Shown here: one piece after another, positions 22,910 through 32,183 of the stretch
How the letters are laid out: every line of letters starts with the position of its first letter
Numbering within the stretch: position 1 is the stretch's first letter
Assembly: GCA_023391625.1 (NCBI GenBank)
Contig: JAEWAN010000006.1
Coordinates: 1 to 64,000, forward strand
Direction: 5' to 3'
DNA: 64,000 nt
Source: Bacteroidota bacterium
GTDB taxonomy: Bacteria > Bacteroidota > Bacteroidia > Bacteroidales > Paludibacteraceae
Made by a program: the position numbers and the translations under genes
Notes under the pieces: model-generated
What the model saw: only the letters and a program-made list of their open reading frames with translations
Database searches by the model: none
Told to the model about the DNA's origin: nothing

Positions 22910-25501
22910 ATGAAAAAAACACTTGCTTTCTTACTTCTTACTTTTTTGGCAATGCAGCCCTTTTCTATTGCTTTTGCCAATGAACCGGATTCCGCTTATA
23001 TATTCGCATACGGTACAAACAAAAACCGGAATAAAAACGGACTTCATTTTGCATGGAGCACAGACAGGAAAAACTGGCACCCTATCGGGCCGGAACACCG
23101 CTATGTAAGCAGCGATTACGGTCGCTGGGACAATCAGAAACGAATGTTAAGCCCCTACCTGTTTCTGGACAACAACGGCAAATTCCAATGTGTCTTCAGC
23201 GTAAACGAACAAGACGGAGTGGTAGCCCACGTCGCTTCCGACAACCTGATATACTGGGAACGCCAGTCATACCCCATACTTATGCCAAACGGGAATTGCC
23301 TGCAGCCAGAAATATCCGCCCTCTCCGGTAATGAGTATCTGATTACCTGGTTGAGCTCGGATAATAAAGTTTACTCCACTACCACAAAGGACTTTAAAAC
23401 CTACACTCCGGTTCAGGGGGCATCCGAAACGCTACGTAAGAACAACCGGGGAAATCAACGGATTTCCGGTAAAGAAGAATCCGGAACCATACATAAAGTA
23501 CCCTGGCAAACTATCAATGATTTAATACAAGCCAATCAGGTAAGTGTTTACAGACAGTCCCTGTGGAACGAACAGATGAAAGACGATAAAGTCCGTTTTG
23601 CCGGGTTAAAACCGGTGGAGGCAACCGTCACCATCCAACCGGAGGACAGCAAAGCCATCAGCAATATGTTGATTGGTATTTTCTTTGAAGACATAAGTTA
23701 TGCTGCCGACGGCGGACTATATGCAGAACTGGTGCAAAACCGGGATTTTGAATATTCTCCGGCAGACCGAGAATACAATGACAAGGAGTGGAACAATTAT
23801 AAAGCGTGGCATGTGAACGGCGAAGACCTCACTTTCCTTATAGACACCCTTGCTCCTATCCATCCGAACAACAAGCATTACGCCGTACTGGATGTTAAAC
23901 AATCCGGAACGGGACTTACCAATAGCGGATTCGACGGCATAGCCCTGAAACAAGGTGAAAAATACGACTTTTCCCTTTTCGCCCGAACGTTAGAAGGAAA
24001 TAATAAAAAGCTGCTTATCCGGCTTACAGGTCAGGATGGGGAAATATACGGAGAAGCATACACCAAACCGCTCTCTTCCGAATGGAAAAAATATACCTGT
24101 ACAATGATGGCCAGAGAAACGGTAAACGATGCTCACCTGGAAATAATACCGCAAACCGAAGGAAAAATAGCTTTGGACATGATTTCACTTTTCCCGCGTA
24201 ATACATTCAAAGGACGTAAAAACGGCTTACGGGCAGACCTGGCGCAAACCATTGCAGACATCCAGCCTCGTTTCGTACGTTTCCCCGGAGGCTGCGTAGC
24301 ACACGGTGACGGACTGGAAAACATCTACCGCTGGGAGAACACAATCGGTCCATTGGAAAGCAGGAAACCTCAACGGAACATCTGGGGTTACCACCAAACT
24401 GCCGGATTAGGTTATTATGAATACTTTCAGTTCTGTGAAGACATAGGTGCAGAACCCGTGCCCGTAGTAGCTGCCGGGGTATGCTGCCAGAATTCAGCCA
24501 CCGGAGGAGCCGGGCAACAGGGAGGCATACCGATGTGCGAAATGCACGATTATGTACAGGACGTGCTAAACCTGATAGAATGGGCTAATGGCGATCCGAA
24601 AAAAAGCCAATGGGCTAAAATGCGTGCCGACGCCGGACATCCGAAACCTTTTAACCTGAAATATGTCGGAGTAGGCAATGAAGACCTAATTACGGATTTA
24701 TTTGAAGAACGCTTCACGATGATATACGAAGCCGTAAAAGAAAAATATCCGGATATTACAGTGATAGGAACAGCCGGTCCGTTTTATGAAGGCACGGACT
24801 ATGTGGAAGGATGGGATATTGCTACTAAATTAAATGTTCCTATGATAGACGAACATTATTACGTTCCGCCGGCATGGTTCATTTACAATCAGGATTATTA
24901 CGACCGTTACGACCGGACAAAAGCCCAGGTATATCTGGGAGAATACGCAGCTCATGTTCCGGACAGACATAACAACATAGAAACGGCATTAGCAGAAGCT
25001 TTGTACCTGACAGCCTGCGAACGAAACGGCGACATTGTGCACATGACTTCCTATGCTCCGTTATTAGCCAAAGAAGGAAAAACAAACTGGAATCCGGATC
25101 TGATTTATTTCAACAATACCGAAGTAAAACCTACTGTTGGCTACTATGTGCAAAAATTGTACGGCGAAAATGCCGGCGATGAATATCTGGCAAGTTACAT
25201 GGACATTTCCAGTCACGATGAAAAAGTAAAAAAACGGATTGCATGTTCTGTTGTCCGCGACAGCAAAACCAACGACATCATCATCAAACTGATTAATTTA
25301 CTTCCGGTTGAAGTCAAACCCGCACTGGACATAAATCCGTTAAACATCACCGGAGAAAAAGTGATAAAAACCGTATTGACCGGACAGCCGGAAGATAAAG
25401 ATGCAAAACCGGAAGAAACATTGATAACTGTTTCCGACATAAAAGACCTGCGACTTCCAGCCTACTCATTCACTGTATTAAAAATAAAAGCCGGAAAATA
25501 A
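22910..25501 (+). CDS. GH51 alpha-L-arabinofuranosidase with N-terminal GH43-like propeller segment (third)
   Basis: An 863-residue exported protein (signal peptide ending AFAN). Residues about 28-190 look like part of a five-bladed GH43/GH32-type propeller (HFAWSTDRKNWHPIG, YLFLDNNGKFQCVFSV, IYWERQ) but appear too short for a complete one. After a linker comes a GH51 module like the first GH51 gene: IGIFFEDISYAADGGLYAELV, jelly-roll insert, VRFPGGCVAHGDGLENIYRW, acid/base Glu in VGVGNEDL (about 590), nucleophile Glu in YLGEYAAHVP (about 678), and a C-terminal beta domain. The propeller part may help bind substrate. A very strong terminator follows, so this ends the arabinose cluster proper. 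Confidence 0.9.
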   Translation: MKKTLAFLLLTFLAMQPFSIAFANEPDSAYIFAYGTNKNRNKNGLHFAWSTDRKNWHPIGPEHRYVSSDYGRWDNQKRMLSPYLFLDNNGKFQCVFSVNEQDGVVAHVASDNLIYWERQSYPILMPNGNCLQPEISALSGNEYLITWLSSDNKVYSTTTKDFKTYTPVQGASETLRKNNRGNQRISGKEESGTIHKVPWQTINDLIQANQVSVYRQSLWNEQMKDDKVRFAGLKPVEATVTIQPEDSKAISNMLIGIFFEDISYAADGGLYAELVQNRDFEYSPADREYNDKEWNNYKAWHVNGEDLTFLIDTLAPIHPNNKHYAVLDVKQSGTGLTNSGFDGIALKQGEKYDFSLFARTLEGNNKKLLIRLTGQDGEIYGEAYTKPLSSEWKKYTCTMMARETVNDAHLEIIPQTEGKIALDMISLFPRNTFKGRKNGLRADLAQTIADIQPRFVRFPGGCVAHGDGLENIYRWENTIGPLESRKPQRNIWGYHQTAGLGYYEYFQFCEDIGAEPVPVVAAGVCCQNSATGGAGQQGGIPMCEMHDYVQDVLNLIEWANGDPKKSQWAKMRADAGHPKPFNLKYVGVGNEDLITDLFEERFTMIYEAVKEKYPDITVIGTAGPFYEGTDYVEGWDIATKLNVPMIDEHYYVPPAWFIYNQDYYDRYDRTKAQVYLGEYAAHVPDRHNNIETALAEALYLTACERNGDIVHMTSYAPLLAKEGKTNWNPDLIYFNNTEVKPTVGYYVQKLYGENAGDEYLASYMDISSHDEKVKKRIACSVVRDSKTNDIIIKLINLLPVEVKPALDINPLNITGEKVIKTVLTGQPEDKDAKPEETLITVSDIKDLRLPAYSFTVLKIKAGK

Positions 25502-25523
25502 ACCGAGGTACAATTCAGAAATC

Positions 25524-25566
25524 AAACAAACAGGCAATCTAAAATAAATAGATTGCCTGTTTGTTT
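25524..25566. terminator. Strong terminator closing the arabinose cluster
   Basis: A perfect 18-bp stem (25524-25541 with 25549-25566; core AACAGGCAATCTA / TAGATTGCCTGTT) with a 7-base loop lies 22 bases after the GH51 stop. Its A/T-rich ends could serve both strands. Confidence 0.85.
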
Positions 25567-25572
25567 CCCGTT

Positions 25573-25600
25573 CAGACCTTAATATAAAGGTCTGTTTCTT
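25573..25600. terminator. Second hairpin, possibly terminator of the minus-strand Cys-rich gene
   Basis: CAGACCTT (25573-25580) pairs with AAGGTCTG (25587-25594) around AATATA, followed on the plus strand by TTTCTT. It sits between the two convergent genes. Confidence 0.55.
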
Positions 25601-25645
25601 ATGGGTAATAAAAAACTCTTATTTCCGTGATTACAGAATTCTTAT

Positions 25646-25942
25646 TTAACAGCACCTTCCGCCACGATGGCAACCGCCTCTCCTATGTCCGTGTTTATCA
25701 TTGTGATTGAAATGACGGTGATAATTACAACAATCATCCCCTTTTGGCGAACAATATTCACAGGCATGACACTCATCCCGTTCCTTACACCCATTACAAT
25801 TTACACAGTCTTCCTCGCACTTGCAATCTTCACACGCACAATTTTCACAACAGCACACTACTTTCTCACGATCCTGTGAAGCAGCTATAGCGATACCGCA
25901 CACCAGGAAGACAAAGACACTACTTAATAACAAATTTTTCAT
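25646..25942 (-). CDS. Secreted Cys/His-rich small protein (putative metal-binding)
   Basis: A 98-residue protein with a clear signal peptide (hydrophobic stretch, probable cleavage after AIAA). I count 18 Cys and 7 His in the roughly 76-residue mature part. The first half is a run of C-x(2-3)-C steps (VVCCCENCACEDCKCEEDC and on to EYC). The tail is His/Gly/Arg-rich (YHRHFNHNDKHGHRRGG). The spacing is reminiscent of metallothioneins, but I recognise no family and the export signal is unusual for a metallothionein. Metal binding is inferred. It is convergent with the arabinose cluster and has its own -7 box and an upstream pair of direct repeats. The CDS is supported by the signal peptide and the promoter. 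Confidence 0.8.
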   Translation of the reverse strand: MKNLLLSSVFVFLVCGIAIAASQDREKVVCCCENCACEDCKCEEDCVNCNGCKERDECHACEYCSPKGDDCCNYHRHFNHNDKHGHRRGGCHRGGRCC

Positions 25943-25979
25943 ATTTGCCTCCGTTTATTATAGTTACTAAAATACCCTG

Positions 25980-25987
25980 CAAAGATA
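25980..25987 (-). promoter_or_regulatory. -7 box of the Cys-rich protein gene
   Basis: On the minus strand TATCTTTG matches TAnnTTTG exactly, 38 bases before the ATG. No TTTG occurs at the expected -33 distance. That fits a promoter needing an activator, and direct repeats lie just upstream. Confidence 0.65.
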
Positions 25988-26010
25988 AAAAATCTTTAGC
26001 CAAGAAGTTA

Positions 26011-26038
26011 TCCGACATTAAACAATATTCTCCGACAT
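26011..26038 (-). promoter_or_regulatory. Paired direct repeats upstream of the Cys-rich gene
   Basis: On the minus strand ATGTCGGA occurs at 26031-26038 and again at 26011-26018, exactly 20 bases apart, each followed by a base and AA. Two helical turns of spacing and a location 24-51 bases upstream of the -7 box suit a dimeric activator bound on one face of the DNA. The regulator is unknown. Confidence 0.5.
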
Positions 26039-26240
26039 AAAAACAAGGCTTCCCAATAAAATTTCCATCCGTTCTGCGGATTTTATATTTTAATAAAAAG
26101 CCTCCTTTCAAATGTACCTAAAATATTTTTATCCTATCAAATACCCCTATTAAGGAAATGAAGCTTAACAGCTTAGCTCTATGAGCCATTTTTTAGACTT
26201 TATTGAACCATAATTTAACCTTATTAGTCCATATGTTTTT

Positions 26241-26248
26241 TACTTTTG
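26241..26248 (+). promoter_or_regulatory. -7 box upstream of the BNR/LamG protein gene
   Basis: TACTTTTG matches TAnnTTTG exactly, 43 bases before the ATG. No good -33 TTTG was found. The 349-base gap 25943-26291 otherwise holds only the minus-strand promoter and repeats of the Cys-rich gene. Confidence 0.6.
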
Positions 26249-26291
26249 TTAATCTATTAATTTTATAGGAAAACTATTTATATAAAAAGCT

Positions 26292-29200
26292 ATGAACAGG
26301 AAAATAATTACTCTCTTACTTGGGGTATTTTGCCTTTTAAATCTGGGAACAGTGCAAACACTGAATGCCCAAAGCTATGAAGGACACGTTATAACCAACA
26401 AAGGTGCCTGGTGCTGGTTTGCCGACCCGCGCGCCACTTATTATGAGAACACTGACGGTTCCATAAAAAACACCTACATTGGTTACATTGATGCACACGG
26501 AGCTATTAAAGCTACTCAATATGACCACATAGCCAACAAAAGCAGTGAAGTTTTAATACGTTCTTATTTCCAGCCGGATGACCATGACAACCCTACGTTC
26601 CTGGCTTTGCCTGACGGACGCATCATGATATTCTATTCGCGCCATACGGACGAACCTTGTTTCTACTACCGAATTTCCCAAAAACCGGGAGACATCACCA
26701 CCTTAGGAGAAGAAAAAGTACTGAAAACTGATGCAAACACTACTTACCCTTCACCGTTCATACTATCTAACGACCCGGATCATATCTACCTGTGCTGGAG
26801 GGGTATCAACTGGCATCCTACCATCGGACGCTTAACCATGCCCGATGAAAACGACAATGTAAGTTTTGACTGGGGACCTAAACAGATAGTACAATCTACC
26901 GGAGCACGTCCTTATGCTAAATACTATTCCAACGGAACAGATAAAATTTACCTGACTTACACCACCGGACATCCGGACAACGAAAATCCTAACTGGGTGT
27001 ATTTTAACTATATTGAGATTAATGCCGACGCAACAAAAAATAAATTAACCGATGTAAAAGGGAAACAGTTATCACTGATTAACAACGGCCCCCACCAGGT
27101 TAATAAGAAAGACGAATATGCAACCAGCAACCCGGATGCTGTTGTAAATAAAGAAAACTACCGCAACTGGGTATGGCAGGTATCTAAGGAAAGCAATGGC
27201 AATCCGGTTATAGCCATGGTACGTATTGATAATGCAAAAGATAATCACGACTATTACCATGTACGCTGGAACGGAAGCAGCTGGGAACAAGTCCACCTGG
27301 CATACGGAGGCGGCCATTTCCACCAGACTCCGGGTTTGGAAAAATGTTACAGCGGCGGTATGGCCATTGACGATGAGAATCCGAACATTATGTACTGTTC
27401 AGTACCTGTGGACGGAGAAAACGGAAAAGTGTATGAAATCGTAAAATATACGGTTACCGACGGGGTAGTGGCAAGCGAACAAATTACAAAAAACTCACGT
27501 CTGAACAACATACGTCCTTATATCATTACAAATACGGCTGCAGACAATGAGCTTCGCCTGATATGGATGCATGGAGAATATTACGACTGGATCGTCAGCC
27601 AGGAAAGACCTTTAGGATATGCTACCGGAATAAACGCTGATTTTGCATTTCCTCAACCGGAAGTAGACCTTGAAAACGGCCTTATAAAATATGAAAATTT
27701 TGATGCTGCAGTTGAAGGTACAGCTACAGTAGAAGGAGGTTTATTAATTACAAAAACAAATACCGAAGCTACTATTGTTACCGGCAACAGTTCTACGGAG
27801 TTTTCAGTTTCACTTACTCCTAAAATTTCTGAAAGTGCTTACAGCGGCAAGATATTCCAGGCCGGAACAATTTCATACCAGGTAGAAAATGCCCTGCTGA
27901 ACACAGGAAGGGGAACTGAAAACATGCAGTGTCCATTCCCGAACGTTCTGATAGGCAGCGACAAATACAAAAGTACCAACGTGCTTGGAACTGCTGACTC
28001 CTGGCAGAATTACGGTAGAGGAACCGGCGGTAAATGGTACGAACCTACCAAACTGCAATTTTTCAATCTTACTGTAACTTACAAAAACGATACACTGACC
28101 ACCTATATTGACGGCTTGATAGACCAGGTTATTGTAGCCCAGGGCTTAACATTAGGCGATGTAAAAATCGGCGGGTTCGAAGGCGAAGTTGAAGACTGCC
28201 GCGTATATTCACGGGCTATTTCACAAGGCGAAATAAAAGCCATTATCAGTAACTACAACGACAAACTGGAAGAAATAGAATTCAACAGGATAACTCTTCC
28301 GGAATATGTTTATACCGATATCGTTCTAAAATCAAAATCATCTGCAGGTACAGCGATTACCTGGGAATCAAGTAATAAAGATGTTATTTCCAACAGTGGA
28401 TTGGTTTATCAGGGGGAAGCGGAAACCCCTGTTAAACTGACCGCTACATTGGGCGGGCTGACCAAAACATTTGACGTGAAAGTAATGCCGCGTGATATTG
28501 AAAAGAACAAAGTATTGCTTTATGAATTTGAAACTGCAGATGAAAGCACTGAAGGAAGCGTACGATATATAGCAGACAAATCGGGAAACGGGAACAACGG
28601 TACCCTTTATGGAAAAGCTGTAGTCAATGGGAAACTGAACCTGACGGAAAACGTAGGCAGTAATGCAAGCAACGGTTATGCTATGGCCCCAAACGGAATT
28701 ATTGACGATGTACGCAGTTACAGTGTTCTGGTGTCCGTATATCCTAAAAACCTGAAACAGCAACCACGTATTTACGACTTCGGATCAGGAACAGGAAACA
28801 GCATGTTCGGACGCTTATCTAAACTTACCATCGGTTTCAAATACAATGGAGGCAGCACAGTCATGATTGATGCTTCCAAGACATTAGACCCTATACAACC
28901 GGTACAATTAGCTTATACTTTCGATGCCAAAACAAAAACATCTAAAATCTTTGTAGACGGCGAAGAAGCTGCCAGTGGTACTACAATAACTAACGAGCCG
29001 TATCAACTGAGCGAAATCGCCGAAAGCAACCGGAATTATATCGGACGGACACAATGGCAAACCAGCGACAATGCCGATTTTTGTGGGGAAATAGATAATT
29101 TCTACCTGTTCAACATTGCCCTGACTGCAGACGAAATAAAAAAACTGCAACCCAAACTACCTCCGATAACTTCTAACGAAAACTATAAAACACAATCATC

Positions 29201-29441
29201 AATTTCCATTTTCCCTAACCCGGTAGCGCCAAACACAACGGTACAAATAGAATACCCTTTCAGCTACAATGACAACGGAGTGGAAATAGAAGTATTTGAC
29301 ACTAAAGGTCAAATGATACAGAACTACCGGTTCACATCATCCCCTATCACTGTAAAAAGCCCTGCAACTACCGGAATATATTTAATCCGCGCCACGAATG
29401 AAACCAATCAGGCTATCATAGAAAAACTGATTGTTCAGTAA
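26292..29441 (+). CDS. T9SS-exported BNR-repeat / LamG protein (putative polysaccharide-active)
   Basis: A 1049-residue secreted protein (signal peptide ending LNAQS). Residues about 30-445 form a BNR-type beta-propeller that I would place near the BNR_4 family (GAWCWFADPRATYY, DDHDNPTFLALPDGRIMIFYSRH). Residues about 455-650 and 730-960 resemble concanavalin/LamG-like sandwiches (VGDVKIGGFEGEVEDCRVYSRAIS; AEIDNFYLFNIALTADEIKKL-type ending). Between them is an Ig-like segment (TAITWESSNKDVIS). The last 80 residues, from FPNPVAPNTT to KLIVQ, are a type A T9SS sorting domain. Enzyme activity is uncertain: some BNR_4-like propellers are lyases or glycosidases. It is the only T9SS cargo seen in this window. 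Confidence 0.85.
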   Translation: MNRKIITLLLGVFCLLNLGTVQTLNAQSYEGHVITNKGAWCWFADPRATYYENTDGSIKNTYIGYIDAHGAIKATQYDHIANKSSEVLIRSYFQPDDHDNPTFLALPDGRIMIFYSRHTDEPCFYYRISQKPGDITTLGEEKVLKTDANTTYPSPFILSNDPDHIYLCWRGINWHPTIGRLTMPDENDNVSFDWGPKQIVQSTGARPYAKYYSNGTDKIYLTYTTGHPDNENPNWVYFNYIEINADATKNKLTDVKGKQLSLINNGPHQVNKKDEYATSNPDAVVNKENYRNWVWQVSKESNGNPVIAMVRIDNAKDNHDYYHVRWNGSSWEQVHLAYGGGHFHQTPGLEKCYSGGMAIDDENPNIMYCSVPVDGENGKVYEIVKYTVTDGVVASEQITKNSRLNNIRPYIITNTAADNELRLIWMHGEYYDWIVSQERPLGYATGINADFAFPQPEVDLENGLIKYENFDAAVEGTATVEGGLLITKTNTEATIVTGNSSTEFSVSLTPKISESAYSGKIFQAGTISYQVENALLNTGRGTENMQCPFPNVLIGSDKYKSTNVLGTADSWQNYGRGTGGKWYEPTKLQFFNLTVTYKNDTLTTYIDGLIDQVIVAQGLTLGDVKIGGFEGEVEDCRVYSRAISQGEIKAIISNYNDKLEEIEFNRITLPEYVYTDIVLKSKSSAGTAITWESSNKDVISNSGLVYQGEAETPVKLTATLGGLTKTFDVKVMPRDIEKNKVLLYEFETADESTEGSVRYIADKSGNGNNGTLYGKAVVNGKLNLTENVGSNASNGYAMAPNGIIDDVRSYSVLVSVYPKNLKQQPRIYDFGSGTGNSMFGRLSKLTIGFKYNGGSTVMIDASKTLDPIQPVQLAYTFDAKTKTSKIFVDGEEAASGTTITNEPYQLSEIAESNRNYIGRTQWQTSDNADFCGEIDNFYLFNIALTADEIKKLQPKLPPITSNENYKTQSSISIFPNPVAPNTTVQIEYPFSYNDNGVEIEVFDTKGQMIQNYRFTSSPITVKSPATTGIYLIRATNETNQAIIEKLIVQ

Positions 29442-29469
29442 AACAAAATCACAGAAAACGCATTAACCG

Positions 29470-29500
29470 AAAGGGAGGGTCTCACAACCTTCCCTTTTTC
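29470..29500 (+). terminator. Terminator after the BNR/LamG gene
   Basis: GAAAGGGA (from 29469) pairs with TCCCTTTTTC across a short GGGTCTCACAACCT interior, 28 bases after the stop. A T-rich tail follows. Confidence 0.6.
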
Positions 29501-29782
29501 ATTTTTCACAGAAAACGTGTGCCAATACCTTCGGTAGCCTAACCTGTTTCCCCAAAAAACATAAGTGTTTCCTGATCTTTCAGAAACTCCGAAAGGCCTG
29601 TGATTTTCGCATAAAATCATTATATTTGCGTTGATTAATTTTACAAAAGCAATAAAATAATACATAAAAGCGGCAGCAGTTGTTTCCGGCACGTCCACTA
29701 CAAGAGTAAATAATACAACATGCCTGAATACGGAAATTACACAAAACAGCCGATAAGTAAGTTATCCCTATAATACGAAGAC
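29501..29782. other. Gene-free spacer with a promoter for the GH127/GH43 pair
   Basis: Apart from TATATTTG at 29621-29628, I see nothing distinctive in this stretch. The spacer is too frequently interrupted by stops to code. If that -7 box is used, the GH127 mRNA has a long 5' UTR of about 150 bases. Confidence 0.5.
29621..29628 (+). promoter_or_regulatory. -7 box upstream of the GH127/GH43 pair
   Basis: TATATTTG is an exact TAnnTTTG. Its distance from the ATG at 29783 leaves room for a regulatory leader, but I found no conserved structure in it. Confidence 0.55.
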
Positions 29783-32161
29783 ATGAAAAAGACAAACTTA
29801 AAATTTTTACTTCTCTCGTTTATCATCTGTATTTCTTCAAACCATCTTTTCTCAGCACAAACACAACCTAAAGTAGAATATTTTCCATTGGAAGATATCC
29901 GATTGCTGGATAGCCCTTTTAAACACGCACAGGATCTTGATAAAAAATATTTACTGGAAATGAATCCGGACCGGTTACTTGCCCCTTTCCTCCGGGAAGC
30001 AGGCTTAGACCCAAAGGCCGAAAGCTATACCAACTGGGAAAATACCGGACTGGACGGACACATAGGGGGACACTACCTTTCCGCCTTGTCACTGATGTAT
30101 GCTTCTACCGGAGATGAACAGATAAAACAAAGACTGGATTATATGCTGAATGAATTAAAACGGGTTCAGGATGCAAACGGCAATGGATATATAGGAGGCG
30201 TACCGGGAGGAAAACAAATGTGGAACGAAATAAAACAAGGAAACATCAGAGCCGGAGGATTTGACTTGAACGGCAAATGGGTTCCCTTATACAATATCCA
30301 TAAAACCTATGCCGGGTTACGGGATGCTTATTTATACGCACATAGCGAACAAGCCCGGGATATGTTGGTAAACATGACCGACTGGATGATTGAAATTACC
30401 AACAATTTATCCGAAGAACAAATGCAGGACATGTTGCGAAGCGAACATGGAGGATTAAATGAAACTTTTGCAGATGTTGCAGCTATTACAGGAGATAAAA
30501 AATACATTGATCTGGCATACAAGTTTTCACACAAACAGCTCCTCGAACCCTTAACAAAACAAGAAGACAAACTCACAGGCATGCACGCAAACACCCAAAT
30601 ACCCAAAGTATTAGGATTTAAACGCATAGCAGATATTACGGAAAATGAAGAATGGTCGGAAGCCTCGCGCTTTTTCTGGGAAACTGTTATAAAAGACCGT
30701 TCCATCAGCATTGGCGGAAACAGTGTCAGCGAACACTTCAACCCTACCGATGACTTTTCCCGAATGATAAGTAGCTTTGAAGGCCCGGAAACCTGCAACA
30801 CTTACAATATGCTCCGTCTTACACGTATGCTGTATCAAACCTCACTGGACAAACCATACATAGATTATTATGAAAAGGCGTTGTACAACCATATCCTTTC
30901 CACACAAAACCCGGAACAAGGAGGTTTTGTGTACTTTACCCAAATGCGTCCGGGACATTACCGTGTATATTCCCAACCTCACACAAGCATGTGGTGCTGC
31001 GTAGGCTCAGGAATGGAAAACCACGCCAAATACGGTGAAATGATTTATGCTCACACAGACAATACATTATATGTGAACCTGTTTATTCCGTCTGAAGTAA
31101 ACTGGAAAGAAAAAAACACCCAAATCATACAGGAAAATAAATTTCCTGACGAAGCCCAAACCCGGATAACCATTAATCCGAAAAAAGCGACCCGTTTTAC
31201 ATTGAAACTCCGCTATCCTTCCTGGGTGGCGGAAGGCTCCCTGAAAATCCTGATAAATGGAGAAAGTTTCCCCGTATCCGATGTGACTGACGGTTACGTC
31301 ACCATAAACCGGAAATGGAAAAAAGGAGATCAGGTAAGTATGGAAATGCCTATGCACATAACAGTAGAACAACTGCCTGACCACTCTAATTATTATACTT
31401 TTTTCTACGGCCCGATAGCCCTGGCTGCAAAAATAGGTACGGAAGATATGAAAGGCCTATATGCGGACGACAGCCGTGGTGGGCACATAGCTCACGGAAA
31501 GCAGCTTCCATTAAAGGATATGCCTATCATAGTAAGCGATCCTGAACAACTGCCGTCGCTACTTACTCCCGTAACAGGCAAACCGTTAACATTCAGACTA
31601 ACCAGCCTGTACCCCGACCAGTATAAAAACGGATTTGAACTCATTCCGTTCTTCCGCCTGCATGAAGCACGTTATATCCTTTACTGGCCGCAAGCCAGCA
31701 CAGCCGAAGTAAAAGCTATGCAACAACAAATAGAACAGGAAGAACGGGAAAAAATTCTGTTGGATGAAAAAACAATAGACAAAGTAATATGTGGAGAACA
31801 GCAACCGGAATCCGACCATTTCGTTAAATTTGAAAACTCCGAAACCGGATTTACGGAAGATATCCACTGGCGTGAAGGGCGTGGATGGTTCAGCTACGAA
31901 CTAAAAAATGCAGATAAAAATGCACAGCAATTATACATCAAATACTTTAACCGGTATTGGGAAGGAAAAGCGGAGGTTTACATCAACGACAAAAAAGTAA
32001 CTTCTTTGGAAGTGGGACAAGGAAGCGATGAAGAAATACTTACATCTGTTTTTCCAATTCCGGACAGTGAAAAAGAACAGGCTGTACTGACTGTTAAGTT
32101 TGTGGCAAAACCTGACTTTATTATCCCGAGAATCGCAGAATTGAGAATATTAAATAAATAA
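29783..32161 (+). CDS. GH127/GH146-type beta-L-arabinofuranosidase (DUF1680)
   Basis: A 792-residue exported enzyme (signal peptide ending LFSAQ). The DUF1680 alpha/alpha barrel covers about residues 30-540: GLDGHIGGHYLSALSLMYAS, GNGYIGGVPGG, WVPLYNIHKTYAGLRDAY, HGGLNETFADV, and the SMWCCVGSGMENHAKYGE region, where GH127/GH146 members place the zinc-bound catalytic Cys, with a Glu nearby. A C-terminal extension (from about 640) resembles a beta-rich DUF4986-like domain. Such enzymes cleave terminal beta-L-arabinofuranose, as in plant extensins or complex arabinans. It forms an operon with the tandem GH43 gene 22 bases downstream. Confidence 0.9.
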   Translation: MKKTNLKFLLLSFIICISSNHLFSAQTQPKVEYFPLEDIRLLDSPFKHAQDLDKKYLLEMNPDRLLAPFLREAGLDPKAESYTNWENTGLDGHIGGHYLSALSLMYASTGDEQIKQRLDYMLNELKRVQDANGNGYIGGVPGGKQMWNEIKQGNIRAGGFDLNGKWVPLYNIHKTYAGLRDAYLYAHSEQARDMLVNMTDWMIEITNNLSEEQMQDMLRSEHGGLNETFADVAAITGDKKYIDLAYKFSHKQLLEPLTKQEDKLTGMHANTQIPKVLGFKRIADITENEEWSEASRFFWETVIKDRSISIGGNSVSEHFNPTDDFSRMISSFEGPETCNTYNMLRLTRMLYQTSLDKPYIDYYEKALYNHILSTQNPEQGGFVYFTQMRPGHYRVYSQPHTSMWCCVGSGMENHAKYGEMIYAHTDNTLYVNLFIPSEVNWKEKNTQIIQENKFPDEAQTRITINPKKATRFTLKLRYPSWVAEGSLKILINGESFPVSDVTDGYVTINRKWKKGDQVSMEMPMHITVEQLPDHSNYYTFFYGPIALAAKIGTEDMKGLYADDSRGGHIAHGKQLPLKDMPIIVSDPEQLPSLLTPVTGKPLTFRLTSLYPDQYKNGFELIPFFRLHEARYILYWPQASTAEVKAMQQQIEQEEREKILLDEKTIDKVICGEQQPESDHFVKFENSETGFTEDIHWREGRGWFSYELKNADKNAQQLYIKYFNRYWEGKAEVYINDKKVTSLEVGQGSDEEILTSVFPIPDSEKEQAVLTVKFVAKPDFIIPRIAELRILNK

Positions 32162-32183
32162 CTAAAGATTATAAAACACACCT

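Noticed and set aside
7328..25501. Classical Sus-type polysaccharide utilization locus
   Set aside because: No SusC- or SusD-like protein is encoded anywhere in the window.
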